Positions 35,097-47,631 of a stretch of DNA of 64,000 bases are shown piece after piece. A program made the translations under genes and the position numbers. The notes under the pieces were generated by a model. That model searched no databases, was not told where the DNA came from, and saw only the letters and a list, made by a program, of their open reading frames with translations. Numbering within the stretch: the stretch's first letter is position 1; each line of letters opens with the position of its first letter. Location of the stretch: the NCBI GenBank assembly GCA_030686995.1, contig CM060696.1:9282487-9346486 (forward strand), written 5' to 3'. The DNA is from Artemisia argyi (Eukaryota > Streptophyta > Magnoliopsida > Asterales > Asteraceae).

Positions 35097-35702
35097 ATGG
35101 AATCTGAAAAATATTTAGAAGGGCAATCTATGCAAAGACCACCACTATTTGAAAGTGATGGATTTTTATATTGGAAAAATAGATTCGAAACCTATGTGAA
35201 ATCAAAAGATCTTGATCTTTGGCATATTATTACCTTTGGTGATTTTCCCCCTATTCAATATAATGTTGAAACTAAAATGGATGAAATTGTAGCTTTTGAA
35301 AAACAAAATGATGATTTGAAAAAGAAACTAGCAAAAAATAATGAGGCTAAAATGGTTATTTATAATGCGTTACCACGCAAAAAATATGAAAGAATTTTTA
35401 TGTGCAAAACCACAAAAGAAATTTGGGATTCTTTACTAATCACTCACCAAGGTAATAGTCAAGTTAAAGATAACAAAATAGATCTTCTTGTACAACAATA
35501 TGAACAATTTATGATTCCGGAAGAGGAATCAATTGATAATGCTTTTGCTAAATTTAACACCATTATCACAAGTTTAAAAGCACTTGATGAGACATTTTCT
35601 AGTAAAAATTGTGTTAGGAAATTTCTTAGGGCATTGCATCCGAAATGGCGAGCTAAAGTCACAGCTATTGAAGAATCAAAGAATTTGATATTGGCAACTT
35701 GA
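35097..35702 (+). pseudogene. Copia gag, N-terminal part
   Basis: Starts at ATG 35097. Seen: FLYWKNRFETYVKSKD, TTKEIWDSLLITHQG, FLRALHPKWRAKVTAIEESK, the UBN2/retrotran_gag pattern of Copia elements. It stops at 35702, while the same protein continues in another frame as EFDIGNLKVHEEI. The usual intervening residues between ESK and the GNLKV motif are missing, so a small out-of-frame deletion near 35680 is likely, not a programmed frameshift. Confidence 0.8.
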
Positions 35703-38700
35703 AGGTCCATGAAGAAATTATAAGAAAAGATTTGGAAACGGTTAAAGTCAAGAAAGAACAAGTCAAATCCGTTGCTCTAAAAGCCAAAAAGGAACTTTGT
35801 GATGATAGTGACTCAAGTGACGAGAGTGAAGATGAAGAATATGCAATGGCCGTAAGAGAATTCAAGAAATTCTTCAAGAGACGAGGAAGATTCACTAGAT
35901 CATCACATGACGATAGAAAATCGTTCCAAAGAAATAGAAGTGACAATTACGTGAAAAGAAAATGCTTTAGATGTGGAAGTCCAAATCATCTCGTTGGTGA
36001 ATGTCTAAAGCCGCCGAGTTATGATAATCAAGGTGCATTTGTTAGTAGAACATGGAGTGATAGTGACAAAGAAGAAGTGGAAAAACCAAGAGAAGAAAAG
36101 TGTTTTATGGCAAAAGCAACCGACGAAATATGTCTTGGAATTAACTTGGAGCCTGACGAATGGATCAAGGATAGTGGATGCTCGAGGCACATGACAGGGA
36201 ACCGAAAGCTATTCTCTACATATAAGGCATACAACGGAGGTAACGTTATTTTTGGTAGTGACTTGCGTGGAAAAATTATTGGCAAAGGTACGATTTCTCA
36301 AGACTCACTTACTATTGAAAATGTTGAACATGTAAATAATTTAACATATAACTTACTTAGTGTAGGCCAAATATGCGATAATAAATGTAGAGTTATCTTT
36401 TCCGAAGAAGATAGCGAAATAGTTAAGAATGGAAAAATTATAGGTAGAGGTATTAGGAAAGGAGGTGTATATGTTATGAAACTAGGAAACAAACCTGAAG
36501 ATAGGATATGCCTAACGACCCTAGACGAAAACTCCACATTGTGGCATAGGAGATTAGGACATGCTAACATGCAACAAATACAATCTTTGGCCTCTAAGGA
36601 ATTAGTTAGAAACTTGCCTAATCTAAAATATGACAAACATTTTTGTGATGCATGTAAAATTGGAAAACAAGCTCATGCTAGTCACAAAGCTAAGAATATA
36701 GTATCCACTACTAGGTGCCTAGAATTATTACATATGGATCTTTTTGGTCCATCCGCTGTGCGGAGCTATGGAGGAAACAAATATACCTTAGTAATAGTAG
36801 ATGACTACTCACGATACACGTGGACTAGGTTTTTAAGTGACAAAACCCAAGCCTTTGAAAAATTCGAAATATTTAGTAAAATGATTCAAAATAAATTAGG
36901 ATGCTCAATAGTTGCCATTAGGACGGACCATGGTAGGGAATTTGATAACGAAGTACAATTCGGAAAATATTGTGAGTTAAATGGAATATCTCACAATTTC
37001 TCCGCTCCTCGTACTCCTCAATCAAATGGGGTAGTAGAAAGAAAAAATAGGTCACTACAAGAAATGAGTAGAACTATGTTAAATGAACAATCCATTCCAC
37101 AAAAAATTTGGTGTCACGCCGTAGATACATCGACTTATATTTTAAATAGGGTATCAATTATAAGAATTCTAGGAAAAACTCCTTATGAGTTATTAAGAAA
37201 TAGAAAACCAAACTTAAGTTACTTTAGGGTATTTGGAAGTAAATGCTATATCTTAAACACTAAGGACTACCTCACTAAGTTTGATCCAAAATCATATGAA
37301 GGAATATTTTTAGGATACTCACAAAATAGTAAAGCATATATAATACTTAACAAACACTCCATGAAAGTAGAGGAATCACTAAATGTAACATTTGATGAAA
37401 CACCACCACCTCCTAAAACGCTACCTTTAGAAGATGATGATTTAGTCGAAGATGAAGCCATTGAGGTTAGTAAAACAAAACCTATAGGAAATGATAATGA
37501 AGACATTCACTTAGAAAATAACGAAACCGTTAATATTAAAGAATCTAGATCACATCCATTAGATAATATAATAGGACATCTTAACCAAAGAACCCTTAGG
37601 TCACAAGCCCAAGATAAAAACAACTTCTTTTGTTTCCTCTCAGCAATAGAACCTAAGAATATTAGTGAGGCTTTAAAGGATGAAAGTTGGATTATAGCTA
37701 TGCAAGAAGAATTAAATCAATTTAAGGCAAATGATGTTTGGGAACTAGTCCCAAATCCAAAGGATATGACTATCATAGGAACCAAATGGGTATATAGGAA
37801 CAAGTTAGACGAGAATGGAATAGTTACTAGGAATAAAGCTAGGTTAGTTGCCCAAGGTTATAATCAACAAGAAGGAATTGATTATGATGAAACTTATGCC
37901 CCCGTAGCTAGACTAGAATCAATTAGGATATTACTTGCCTATGCTTGCGCCCTAGATTTTAAGTTATTCCAAATGGATGTGAAAAGTGCATTCCTTAACG
38001 GTTTTATCAATGAGGAGGTATATGTGGCACAACCTCCAGGATTCATTGACTTCGCGAAACCTGATTATGTTTATAAGTTAAAGAAAGCTTTGTATGGACT
38101 CAAACAAGCTCCCAAAGCTTGGTATGATCGATTAAACGCTTTTCTTATTAAACATGATTATTCTATGGGAATGGTAGATAACACTCTTTTCACTAAAAGG
38201 AAAGACCCTAATCTCATCATTGTTCAAATATATGTTGATGACATTATATTTGGATCGACTTGTCAAGACATGTGTGATGAATTTGCCAAAATCATGCATG
38301 ATGAGTTTGAGATGAGTATGATGGGTGAACTTAACTTCTTCCTAGGATTACAAATAAAACAATTAGAAGATGGAATATTCTTTAACCAATCTAAGTACAT
38401 TAAGGAAATGCTTAAGAAATTTGGCCTAGAAGACTCAAAACCCATAAAAACACCCATGTCTACGGAGGTAAAGCTCACAAAGGACGATGAAGGTGAGTCC
38501 GTAGATAACACCAAGTATAGAGGAATGATAGGTAGTTTACTATACTTGACGGCAAGTAGACCCGATATCATGTTTAGTGTCTGCCTTTGTGCCCGTTTTC
38601 AAGAGGATCCCAAAACCTCTCACCTAGAAGCGGTTAAGCGTATCTTCCGATACGTTAAAGGCACTATACACTTAGGATTATGGTATCCTAAGGAATCCGG

Positions 38701-39178
38701 CATAGAAACCATTGTCTATGCGGATTCGGATCATGCGGGAGACTACGTAGATAGAAAGAGCACTAGCGGTATTTGCACGTTTATGGGATGTTGTCTAACG
38801 TCTTGGTTTTCGAAGAAGCAAACTGCTCTTGCTATTTCTACCACCGAAGCCGAATATGTAAGCGCCGGAAAGGCATGTCAACAAGCACTATGGATGAAAC
38901 AAGCTCTCGTAGACTATGGCATTAGGTTAGAAAATGTCCCCATTATGTGCGATAACAAAGGTGTGATAGATTTAAGTAAAAATCTGGTGCAACACTCTAG
39001 GACTAAACACATAGAAATACGTCACCATTTTCTTAGGGATAATGTACAAAAAGGAAATATATCTATAGAAAAGGTTGCATCGGAAGACAACATTGCGGAT
39101 ATATTCACAAAACCCCTTAAGCGTGAATTATTCAACCACTTGCGTTTAGGATTAGGAATGATGGAACAAGTTGACTAA
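35699..39178 (+). pseudogene. Copia gag C-terminus + pol (1159 codons)
   Basis: This frame lacks its own ATG and continues the broken gag. Order: zinc knuckle CFRCGSPNHLVGEC (from residue 89), protease DSGCSRHMTG (Asp 158), GAG-pre-integrase LWHRRLGHAN with HHCC zinc ligands, integrase core (HMDLFGP, RTDHGREFDN, TPQSNGVVERKNR for the D-D-E triad), reverse transcriptase YVDDIIFGS (residues 845-853), RNase H DSDHAGD and STTEAEYV. The ORF has no internal stop and looks recently active; only the gag junction is damaged. The stop is at 39176-39178. Confidence 0.9.
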
Positions 39179-41234
39179 ATTATATTGAATTAATTCAAAT
39201 TTATACCTGCATGAAATTTATTTTCTTTTTCATTTCACCGTGTCTGAGTCTAGGAATCTATTTCGCACAAAATTAAAGATTGAGAAGATTCATTTTCTTT
39301 GCATAAATCTTTTTTTGTAAAACTCAATCAATTCTTTCTAAAAATTATTCTCACAATCTAGGAATCACATGAAGATCATTTTCCTTGCATTGTTGACTAA
39401 TTCTAAAAACATTGTATTTCAAAATCATGCATAAATTCTCACATAAATTGTCAAGGTATATAATCTAATATATGTCTTTGACATTCATGATCGAGCAAAA
39501 ATTGAATCAAGGAGATTATTTGGATTGTTTCTTAGGATCGTTATTTCTTTTTGCTTCTAGGAGTCGAAACAATCACAACTCCACATTTGTTGCATATAGA
39601 CACTCACTAGGACAAATTCACTAATAATGGTGTCATCTTGATCCATCACTAGTTTTTCACTCACTAATTATCCTTGCCTTCAATCTAAGATAGGTGCCTT
39701 AGGAAGCTTAAGTGTGCTTGCCTTTGTTTACCTCCTATTGCTTATTATGTGTTGATTATTTGCTCTTTTGCCTATATGTTTTTGCATGCATGCTATATCT
39801 TGATTAGATTAGACTCTATATTGCCTAAGAGAATTGAACTTGCTTGAATTCTAATCCAAACACATAACCTTTCTGCAAATTTTCTGCCAAAAACCCAATT
39901 CTGGCACCATGGAAATCACCAGATGGGTGGCCCCCTTAATTTTGTAAGGCGGCCCCCTTAATCATTAAGGGGACCGCCCCCTAATTAAGGGGACCGGCCA
40001 TCTGATGGTCGGGTTTACAGAATCTTTTCTGCTTTTTAGCCCATTTTAACCTACATTTCCCAATTTTAACCAACACACTTTGTCCCAATCTTCCAAACAA
40101 ACCTTATCCATCCTTAAACACACAAATCTTACACTATAAATATCCCCAATCCTCAAAACTATCCATTCATCCCATCATGAACTCTCCAAACAAACCAAAA
40201 TCAAAAGCCTCAAGGCTAGCAAGGATGACGGAAAAACCCGTTTGACGAAGAAAAAGCCCTCGAAACAAATCCATCATAACCAATGAAATTGGAAGTCATT
40301 CAACACATCCAACTTCTTACTTCCCAAACTTTACCTCAAACCCACAAGGTCATTCATTTGATCCTCTTTACAAACCATACAACATTGGCCAACCATCTTC
40401 CTACAATTCCAACTACACAAATCCAACACATCCATACCAAACCTATGATCCTCTTCACATTCCACGGAAAAGCAAAAGTTCTGTGATGAAATAAACCAAA
40501 TCCATGATCTTAGTGATCTCCTTGCTATGCATCTTGCACAACGCAACAAAGGGCAACCTCCATCATCACCCTATGCAAATTGCCTTCCCCACTCTCTCAA
40601 TTTGGATCAAGTTACCAACCACACTCACTTTTGCCCTTGTTGCATATTCCTTCAAAAACAAATCCTCTACTTGAGTGAAGATATTTCTTGGACTGAATAT
40701 CTTCTCACTCGTAATCATCCAATACCACCCTTAACACGATACAACATCGTGAGATCCACCTCTTCCGCTCCATACTCCACCCCATATCCCTCTCCATCTA
40801 ACAACTAAGCTTCGTGCTTATGTTATCCTTCAAGCAAATAAAACAATCAATCATGAGTTGCAAGCAAGTCCAAGTGCTCTTTCTAGGCAATATAGGACTA
40901 TGTCTTTTCATTTGTTTTATTATGATTAATATGCCTTAAGCATATTAAATGTTGTAATGCTTTCTATGATGCTTGAATGAATCTATTTTTATAAGTATTG
41001 CTTTGCATATATATGTGCCTTGTTCTTTTCTAATATTTTGTGTAGCCAAGACTTCCATAGCTCATTCCTTTGATGCTCTCAAATGAGGGGGAGTTTACAT
41101 CAAGGGGGAGCATTTACCTTTTTGATTTTACAAAAAGGGGGAGAAGAGAATGTTAAACTCTAAATTCTTGTCTAAAAATTATGTTTTTAGACCTAATGAG
41201 TTTAAGGTTTTGTAATCATCAAAAAGGGGGAGAT
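39179..41234 (+). other. Copia post-pol region with decayed accessory ORF and polypurine tracts
   Basis: 2 kb between pol and the 3' LTR. The CGG-rich inverted-repeat block seen in the LTR recurs at 39926-40000. A decayed coding stretch runs about 40176-40808: frames starting MNSPNKPKSKASRLARM and ending in a 93-codon ORF with HFCPCCIFLQKQ and YSTPYPSPS, separated by frame breaks. In Sireviruses this position can hold an envelope-like or antisense ORF, but I see no clear transmembrane or coiled-coil signal, so identity is unknown. Purine tracts GGGGGAG occur at about 41088, 41104, 41135 and 41225. Confidence 0.65.
41221..41233 (+). other. Copia polypurine tract
   Basis: AAAAAGGGGGAGA ends two bases before the 3' LTR start; it primes plus-strand DNA in LTR elements. 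Confidence 0.8.
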
Positions 41235-42581
41235 TGTTGACATAAATAATGTCTTAAAACATTGTTAGCATATTAACAATGTCTCTATGTTTTGATAATT
41301 ACAAAGCATAAACTCATTAATCTAAAACTTATGACGTAAACAAGTTTTTAGTGCTTAATATTTGTCTTTGCTTCCATATCACTTAAGGTATGAATAAACA
41401 AAGGGTTTATTACATTTCATGATCAAAGGAAATTTTTCTAATCACTAGAATTTTTATAAAATGTATTAAACATCTTATATCTTTTACAAAATTACTTTTG
41501 GAATTAAAAGAATACGTTTAATTCATTATAAATATATGATTTCAAATTTCCAACCAAAAATGGCAAATTCTATCCAGAAAAATATTCCCCACTAAAAGAC
41601 AAGAAAAAACAACGTTCTGAAATGGGCGGCCCCCTTAATTCCTTAGGCGGCCCCCTTAAACATTAAGGGGACCGACCACTAATTAAGGGGACCGGCCACG
41701 CTCCAGAACAGTGTTTTTCTCCCCTTTAAATACTGGATCAGTTCACATTTTTTCCTCACCTTTTGCACTTCTAAACTTTCTGATCTAGATCTATTTCTCT
41801 ATTCTCTCATCCTTTGATCATAAGTGTATATATTCTTTGTTTCAAAGTGATCCAATTTCCATCCTCTCAAGTGCAAGAGAAGAATACTTCTTTCTTCCTA
41901 GACAAGAAGTATTACAACTTGTTGTGATCTCCACATCCAAGTTGTTGGTGTATCATCAAGATTATTTACATATTCTTTGTGAAGATTGTTGTGAATATTT
42001 GCTTGTAGATAGTTGTGTTAGATATAGATTGTGTGATTAGTTGATAGCTTGGTGTGAAGAAGAAAAGCTAGGAAATCTATTGGTGTGAAGAAGATAGAGT
42101 TGAAGTAGCTAGTTGTGAAGTAGATTGATTTGAAGAAGGTGTGTAGAAGTTGTGAATTAGGTGTGAAGGTGTTGTGGTGTGATTATTGGTGTGTAAATTG
42201 GTGTGTAAATTGGTGTGTAGATCGGTGTGTATATTGGTGTGTAAATTGGTGTGTAAGGTTTTCTCCGCCATAAGGGAGCTTGTTGATATAGTGAAGAAAA
42301 CTCTCGAGTTAGGTGCTCGGGGAGTGGAGTAGGGCAAGGAAGGTGTCCTTGTAGCCGAACCACTATAAATCTCTTGTCTCGCGGTTCGATCTTTCCATCT
42401 CTTACTTATTTCATTACTTATCATTGTTATATATTTCGTATTGATATTTGTTTGTATTGTGCAATACTTGAGATCACATACTATCGAATCTAAGTTTTAA
42501 AAATTAAGAAAACACTAAAACTATTTTTACAACTAATTAAAAAGACGTAAAACTATTCAACCCCCCTTCTAGTTTTCCACA
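41235..42581 (+). repeat. Copia 3' LTR
   Basis: TGTTGACA...TTCCACA, 1347 bp, nearly identical to 33694-35028 apart from one extra 12-bp minisatellite unit and a few substitutions, so integration is recent. Confidence 0.9.
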
Positions 42582-42586
42582 AAAGA

Positions 42587-43734
42587 TGTAAAACATTACT
42601 TCTGGGACGACCCCTACTTGTTCAAAATATGTGCGGATCAAGTCATCTGACGGTGTGTCCATGGCCAAGAAGCCATGGAAATTCTTAAATCTTGTCATGA
42701 TGGACCCACGGGGGGACATCATAACCCAAATTGCACCGCCAAAAAGGTGTTTGATTCAGGATTCTTTTGGCCCACGATATATAAAGACGCCCATGAACTT
42801 ATCAAAACCTGTGAGGCTTGCCAGCGTCACGGGAATATTTCCAAAAAGAATGAGATGCCGCAAAACGCCATCCAAGTCTGTGAAATATTTGATATGTGGG
42901 GCATTGATTTTATGGGGCCATTCCCGTCTTCACGAGGGAATAAATACATACTCGTGGCTGTCGACTATCTGTCAAAATGGGTTGAAGCAAAAGCTTTACC
43001 CACCATTGATGCCCGAGTAGTCGTTAAATTTTTAAAGTCTCTCTTTGCCAGATTCGGGACTCCTCGTGTCATTATCAGTGATCGTGGCATCACTTCTGCA
43101 ATGAACAATTTGCAAGAGTAATGCTGAAATATGGTGTAACTCACCGTCTTTCTACAGCATACCACCCCCAAACAAGTGGCCAGGTGGAGGTCTCAAATCG
43201 GGGTATTAAGAGAATTTTGGAGAGGACGGTTGGTGAAAACCGTGCCTCTTGGTCGGATAAGCTGGATGATGCATTATGGGCTTTCCGCACTGCTTACAAA
43301 ACACCTATCGGGTGTACTCCATATAAGCTAGTGTACGGGAAAGCATGTCATCTTCCGATCGAATTAGAACATAAGGCCTATTAGGCCTTAAAACATGCAA
43401 ATTTCGACCTTCAGACAGCGGGTGATCACCGTAAAATTCAACTAAACGAACTAAATGAATTACGTGATCAAGCTTACGAAAATTCTTTAATCTGTAAAGA
43501 AAAGACTAAGAAGATACATGACTCTAAAATTAAGAACCGCGTTTTCAACGTTGGTGACGGAGTTCTTCTTTTCAATTCAAGATTAAAAATTTTCTCGGGA
43601 AAACTAAAAACCCGTTGGTCTGGACCATTTACTATAACAAAAGTATACCCATATGGAACTGTTGAGTTATTGCAACCCGACGGTCCCAATTTCAAAGTAA
43701 ATGGTCATCGGTTAAAACACTATTTTGGAGGGGA
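42587..43734 (+). pseudogene. Gypsy integrase, decayed
   Basis: This continues the pol frame broken at 33694. Seen: an HHCC zinc-binding part ([20 protein letters not shown]), the core with [11 protein letters not shown] (first Asp), SDRG (second Asp) and [14 protein letters not shown] (Glu), and a C-terminal NVGDGVLLFNSRLKIFSGKL. Lesions: TGA at about 42649, a one-base frame loss near 43090, and TAG at 43382 after ELEHKAY. The two stops fit C-to-T type change at a CGA and a TGG codon. Confidence 0.85.
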
Positions 43735-43770
43735 CATACAACCAATGGTTGTCCCGGATCTCCAAACTTA

Positions 43771-43964
43771 CCCCATGGACCAATAATTCGGGGTCGAGTC
43801 AAGCTAGCGACTCGGTTAACAAAAACAGTAGCTTCCCCAAGGACAATTTTAATTCGGGGTCGAGTCAAGCTAGCGACTCGGTAATCAAAAACAGTAGCTA
43901 CCTCATGGACAATTCAATTCGAGGTCGAGTCAAGCTAGCGACTCGGTAATCAAAAACAGTAGCA
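43771..43964. repeat. Three tandem 65-bp units with an internal palindrome
   Basis: Each unit holds CGAGTCAAGCTAGCGACTCG, itself a near-perfect hairpin, then CAAAAACAGTAGC. It lies directly after the Gypsy integrase. Confidence 0.8.
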
Positions 43965-44049
43965 ATATGGGTTTTCACCCATATTTCTGTCTTCTCATCC
44001 CTTTCTACCACCCTAGTGTGGGCGAGACGAACCACATGTTGTACATATG

Positions 44050-44061
44050 TAAATATTTTTT

Positions 44062-44107
<46 letters not shown>

Positions 44108-44795
44108 ACAAAGGAAAAGAAAAAAGTGAGTTTGTATGTAAATAGACTAAAATAAAAGGTTAATAGTATTACCTTCTTACGTTCTAAGTCTTGGTGGGAC
44201 ACCAAGTACTTTGAATATTGAGGGCAATATTCAGTTTTAAGTGTGGGGGAGCGTTCTCACGAATGCAAAACACATGTTCCATCAAGAACCCCCATTTGAT
44301 CAAAATTACCAGTTTTTTCACACTTAGAAATGCAAATAATGGTATCAATCCTCCATGTCTAACCCACAACAGGATTGGCTAGTCCAGGAGCAAACGGCTC
44401 TTGGTAAAGACATCTCAAAACCGTTGATGGCTTGCAATTTGCCCAAAATTGTATGGTTCATCAACTCCCCATATCCCATAAAGCGAATGAGTTGGCTAGC
44501 CCGCAAGATTATGGCTTGTGGTAAAGGCCGTGGAAAAACCATAATTGGTAATTAGCTCACCAAGATGTTGACTATTCCATCAAGAGTTGGCTAGTCCAGA
44601 AGCAAACGGCTTTTGGTAAAGACAAATCAAATCCGTTGACAGCTGGTGGTTTGCTAAAAATCACACGGTTATCAGGTGTGCCACAGTTCTTACACCTGGC
44701 TACTCCAGAAGTGATGGCTTTTGGTAAAGAGTAAAAATCCATTAATTTTTTCTCAAAAGATTGCTAGGGACTAGCAATAGTTTAGTGTGGGGGAT
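44050..44795 (+). other. Gypsy 3' noncoding region and polypurine tract
   Basis: It holds an A run of more than 40 bases (44063-44106), then diverged tandem units beginning TTGGCTAGTCCAGAAGCAAA with GGCTTTTGGTAAAGA (near 44377, 44490, 44587, 44697), then the purine tract AGTGTGGGGGAT ending at the terminal repeat start (44796). No ORF of note. Confidence 0.65.
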
Positions 44796-47548
44796 TGATG
44801 AGTGTCTAAATACTCATCATTTTATACCAATCTGAACTGCCAAAACATACAAAAACACTCAAAATTTGCATCATAATACTTAAAATATCTTAGAAGTGTG
44901 TTTTATATGTTTCAAATGCAAAATATGCAAAAACAGATGAAAAACGTACAAAGTTTGCATAATTGGCAGTTTCAGTCCCTCAAGTTTCAAAAGTTGTCAA
45001 ATCTAGTCCCTGGTAAATCAAATCATGAAAAATATCATCAAAGGTCCTTAGGGATTCATAAGTTGTCAAGTTTAGTCCTTTAAAGATAAAAATTACAAAA
45101 TGACAACTTTAGTCCCTCAAGTTTTAAAAATGTCAAAATTAGTCCTTAAGGTTTTAAAAATGGAAAATTAATAAAATAAACCTTGAACTATTCTTAAATG
45201 ACAAAATTGGTCCTTGTGATAACATTTTGAGAAATCACATTTTCAGTCCCTTAAAAATCCAAATTTACAGAAATGGTCCCTGGAGTTTGAGGAATTTGCA
45301 GAAAAGGTCCCTGGGATTTAAAAAATAGAAAAAATACATCTTTTGTCCTTGTGTTATGGTTTAATTGCAGGATTAGTCCTTGAAAGAAGTTTGGGAAAAT
45401 TGCAAAATCAGTCCCTAAGTTTTGGTCAAATTGCAAATTTGGTCCTTGTTTAATACCACTAAACCAACCGGACCCTTTTTGTTATTAAATCCAAATCCAA
45501 ACACAACATCCAGCCCAACCCTTAGGCCCATTCCACCCTCAGCCCAGTCCACACCCTTTATTAAATAAAATTGGCGTTGACCCGGTCAAACACCCCAATA
45601 CCGCCAAACCACCACCACTATTCACCCTCCTCCTACATCCCTGCTTCCCCAATACCAGGTGGTTTTTCCACCAGCTCACCACCCTACAGCTCACCCCCTA
45701 CTCCCCCCTAACCACTCTTCCACCTCACAACCAAACCACATCAGCATTAAATGCCTTCTCCACCTTCAAACACTCCACCTCAACCTCACATGCCCTGTTT
45801 TCATGGCTACTTGACCCAAAAGCCATGCCTAATATCCCAATTGTCTTCTTGACACCTCCACAACAATCCACAAGCCCTTAATTGTCCTAAAAATATCTCC
45901 CTGCCACCTATTGAATTTTGGCGCCAAAACGATCCAAAGGTCAAAAATTGCTCAGAGTAATCCAATGGCCATGAAATCAAGTGGGATATGCTCAGAAGGT
46001 GCCCCTAAACCCTAATGTACCTCTATAAAAGGAAAAAGATGGAGCAGAGAAGACTATCTAGTTAATTTTCAATATTTGTATGTCGAATGTACTAGTTTTT
46101 TAATTCCAGTGTATCTTAAGCTTTCAAGTATCTTGTTTAATGTTTTTCAGTGTATTGTGAAATCTTTTAAGTAAGCAAATTCAAGTTTGTGTTTCTATCT
46201 CAGTTTATGCAAGTTTAAATTTATATAAAAAATCTCAATAGTCTCTAATAGTGTTTGTAGTGGATGGTACGGATCAATAAACACATATAAGCTCCCAATA
46301 AGATCAAATAAGCTTTTAGTAACTTACTAATCAGTATAAGATAAAAAATTCCAAAAATACAAAATTGGTCAATGAAAGTCAACTATGGCAATTGGTTTTG
46401 ATTTCTGGGATTCAGGGTGATTTGGAAGCTTAAGGAATTTTTGGAGTTTGGTTTAGATCCTCAGGGAGGAAATAGGATTGTTCTTGGTTCATGGTTTGAG
46501 CAAGAAAGCACCTTGTGGGCCTATCAGCTGCACACGGTTGACTGGTTGGTTTGGGAGGAGTCAAAATTTGGCGCCGCTGCCGGGGAGGTTGTTGCGTATT
46601 TCAAAACGGTTTAAGTTTAGTGGTTTTCAAAAACCCTCCTGTACAAATATCACCACTTTGTAAATTTTTAAGAAAATCAAAATCATATCTGAAAAAGTTC
46701 ATTAATATTTCTCCTGAAGTGTTAACAACACCAAACAAATCATAAACAACAAAACAAACTGTGAAGTTAAATTACTTCGTTATCTTTAAGATTATAACAT
46801 ATACAGTTGGTTTAAGGTAAGTTCTGACATTAAATTGCGAACTGAAGAGGAATCCATTTATTTCCTCCCGTCGATCTGCGAGTAATCTTAAAGGAACGAT
46901 TTCGGTTAACGAATCAGTTCAAAAAATATTTTCCAAGTTTTTTCACCCATACACGAAAAGCCAAAAACATTTTACTGTGAATATAATTACATAAAAGTTT
47001 ACCACCGCAAACCAAGGCAGAACACCTACCAACTGGGGGTGTGAACATAATAAGTTCCCAAACCTAAGATTAAAAACTTACCATTGTATCCTTGTGAATA
47101 GTGTACCTTTTTTAAAGGAGCTGTTCATTTGTGATTATTGGGTTTAAGTTCACTGTAGTTTTGCCTCTATCTTGTGTTGAAAACTAATTTTTGTGCATGC
47201 GCACTCGTTCACAAACAAAGAATAAAAAGAAGAAAAACGTACCCGAGTTACGTACTGTTGAAGAAGAACACACAATAAAAATGAACGACGAGCCCCCATT
47301 CCATCCCAAGGATGAACCAGTTCCTGACACCCGAACTATGGAGGAACTGTGTCAACCTACCATGCAAGGGAGGGGTGGACCAATTGTACCACTCATTCTC
47401 CTAATCGTTCCAAAATATAATTTCAATCTCGTTGGGATTTAACGACCCGGGGATTTCCCTATATTTCCACGGTCAATAATAACTTGCACTTTCTCCCAGG
47501 TGGGCCTATCAGCTGCACACGGTTGACTGGTTGGTTTAGGAGGAGTCA
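44796..47548 (+). repeat. 3' terminal repeat of the Gypsy element
   Basis: 2753 bp, near identical to 24535-27286. It contains the full 1768-bp LTR (44796-46563), a second PBS (46569-46586), the leader, a gag N-terminal ORF (47191-47442), and a 49-bp LTR 3' end that abuts the target duplication at 47549. Confidence 0.8.
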
Positions 47549-47631
47549 ATTTCCCTCCTGTTTTGTGAGTTTTTTTTTTTTATTTGTTAAAAGGTGTATT
47601 TGTTGTTAATGTTATGGACTTACAATTGTAG

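Larger units (their letters stand above)
33694..42581 (+). mobile_element. Sirevirus-like Copia retrotransposon
   Basis: 8888 bp with LTRs of 1335 and 1347 bp and a 5-bp duplication AAAGA (33689-33693, 42582-42586), inserted in the integrase region of the Gypsy element. Removing it rejoins the Gypsy reading. The domain order protease-integrase-RT-RNase H defines Ty1/Copia. A 2-kb region between pol and the 3' LTR, repeated GGGGGAG purine tracts, and CGG-rich inverted repeats in the LTR all match the Sirevirus (SIRE/Maximus) lineage. Confidence 0.9.
24535..47548 (+). mobile_element. Athila-like Gypsy retrotransposon with nested Copia
   Basis: A 23,014-bp insertion starting TGATGAG and ending GGAGTCA, flanked by the 5-bp duplication ATTTC (24530-24534, 47549-47553). 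Order: 2.75-kb terminal repeat, palindrome, foreign insertion, gag, protease-RT-RNase H, Copia insertion, integrase, tandem repeats, polypurine tract, 2.75-kb terminal repeat. The PBS motif TGGCGCCGCTGCCGGGGA and the protease DLGAS motif fit the Athila/Tat branch of Ty3/Gypsy. Gag and pol are all broken, so the copy is non-autonomous. Confidence 0.85.

Noticed and set aside
44796..47548. Right-hand LTR-leader unit as an independent mini-element inserted beside the Gypsy
   Set aside because: The only matching target duplication (ATTTC) pairs the far left end (24530) with the far right end (47549), so it belongs to one insertion.
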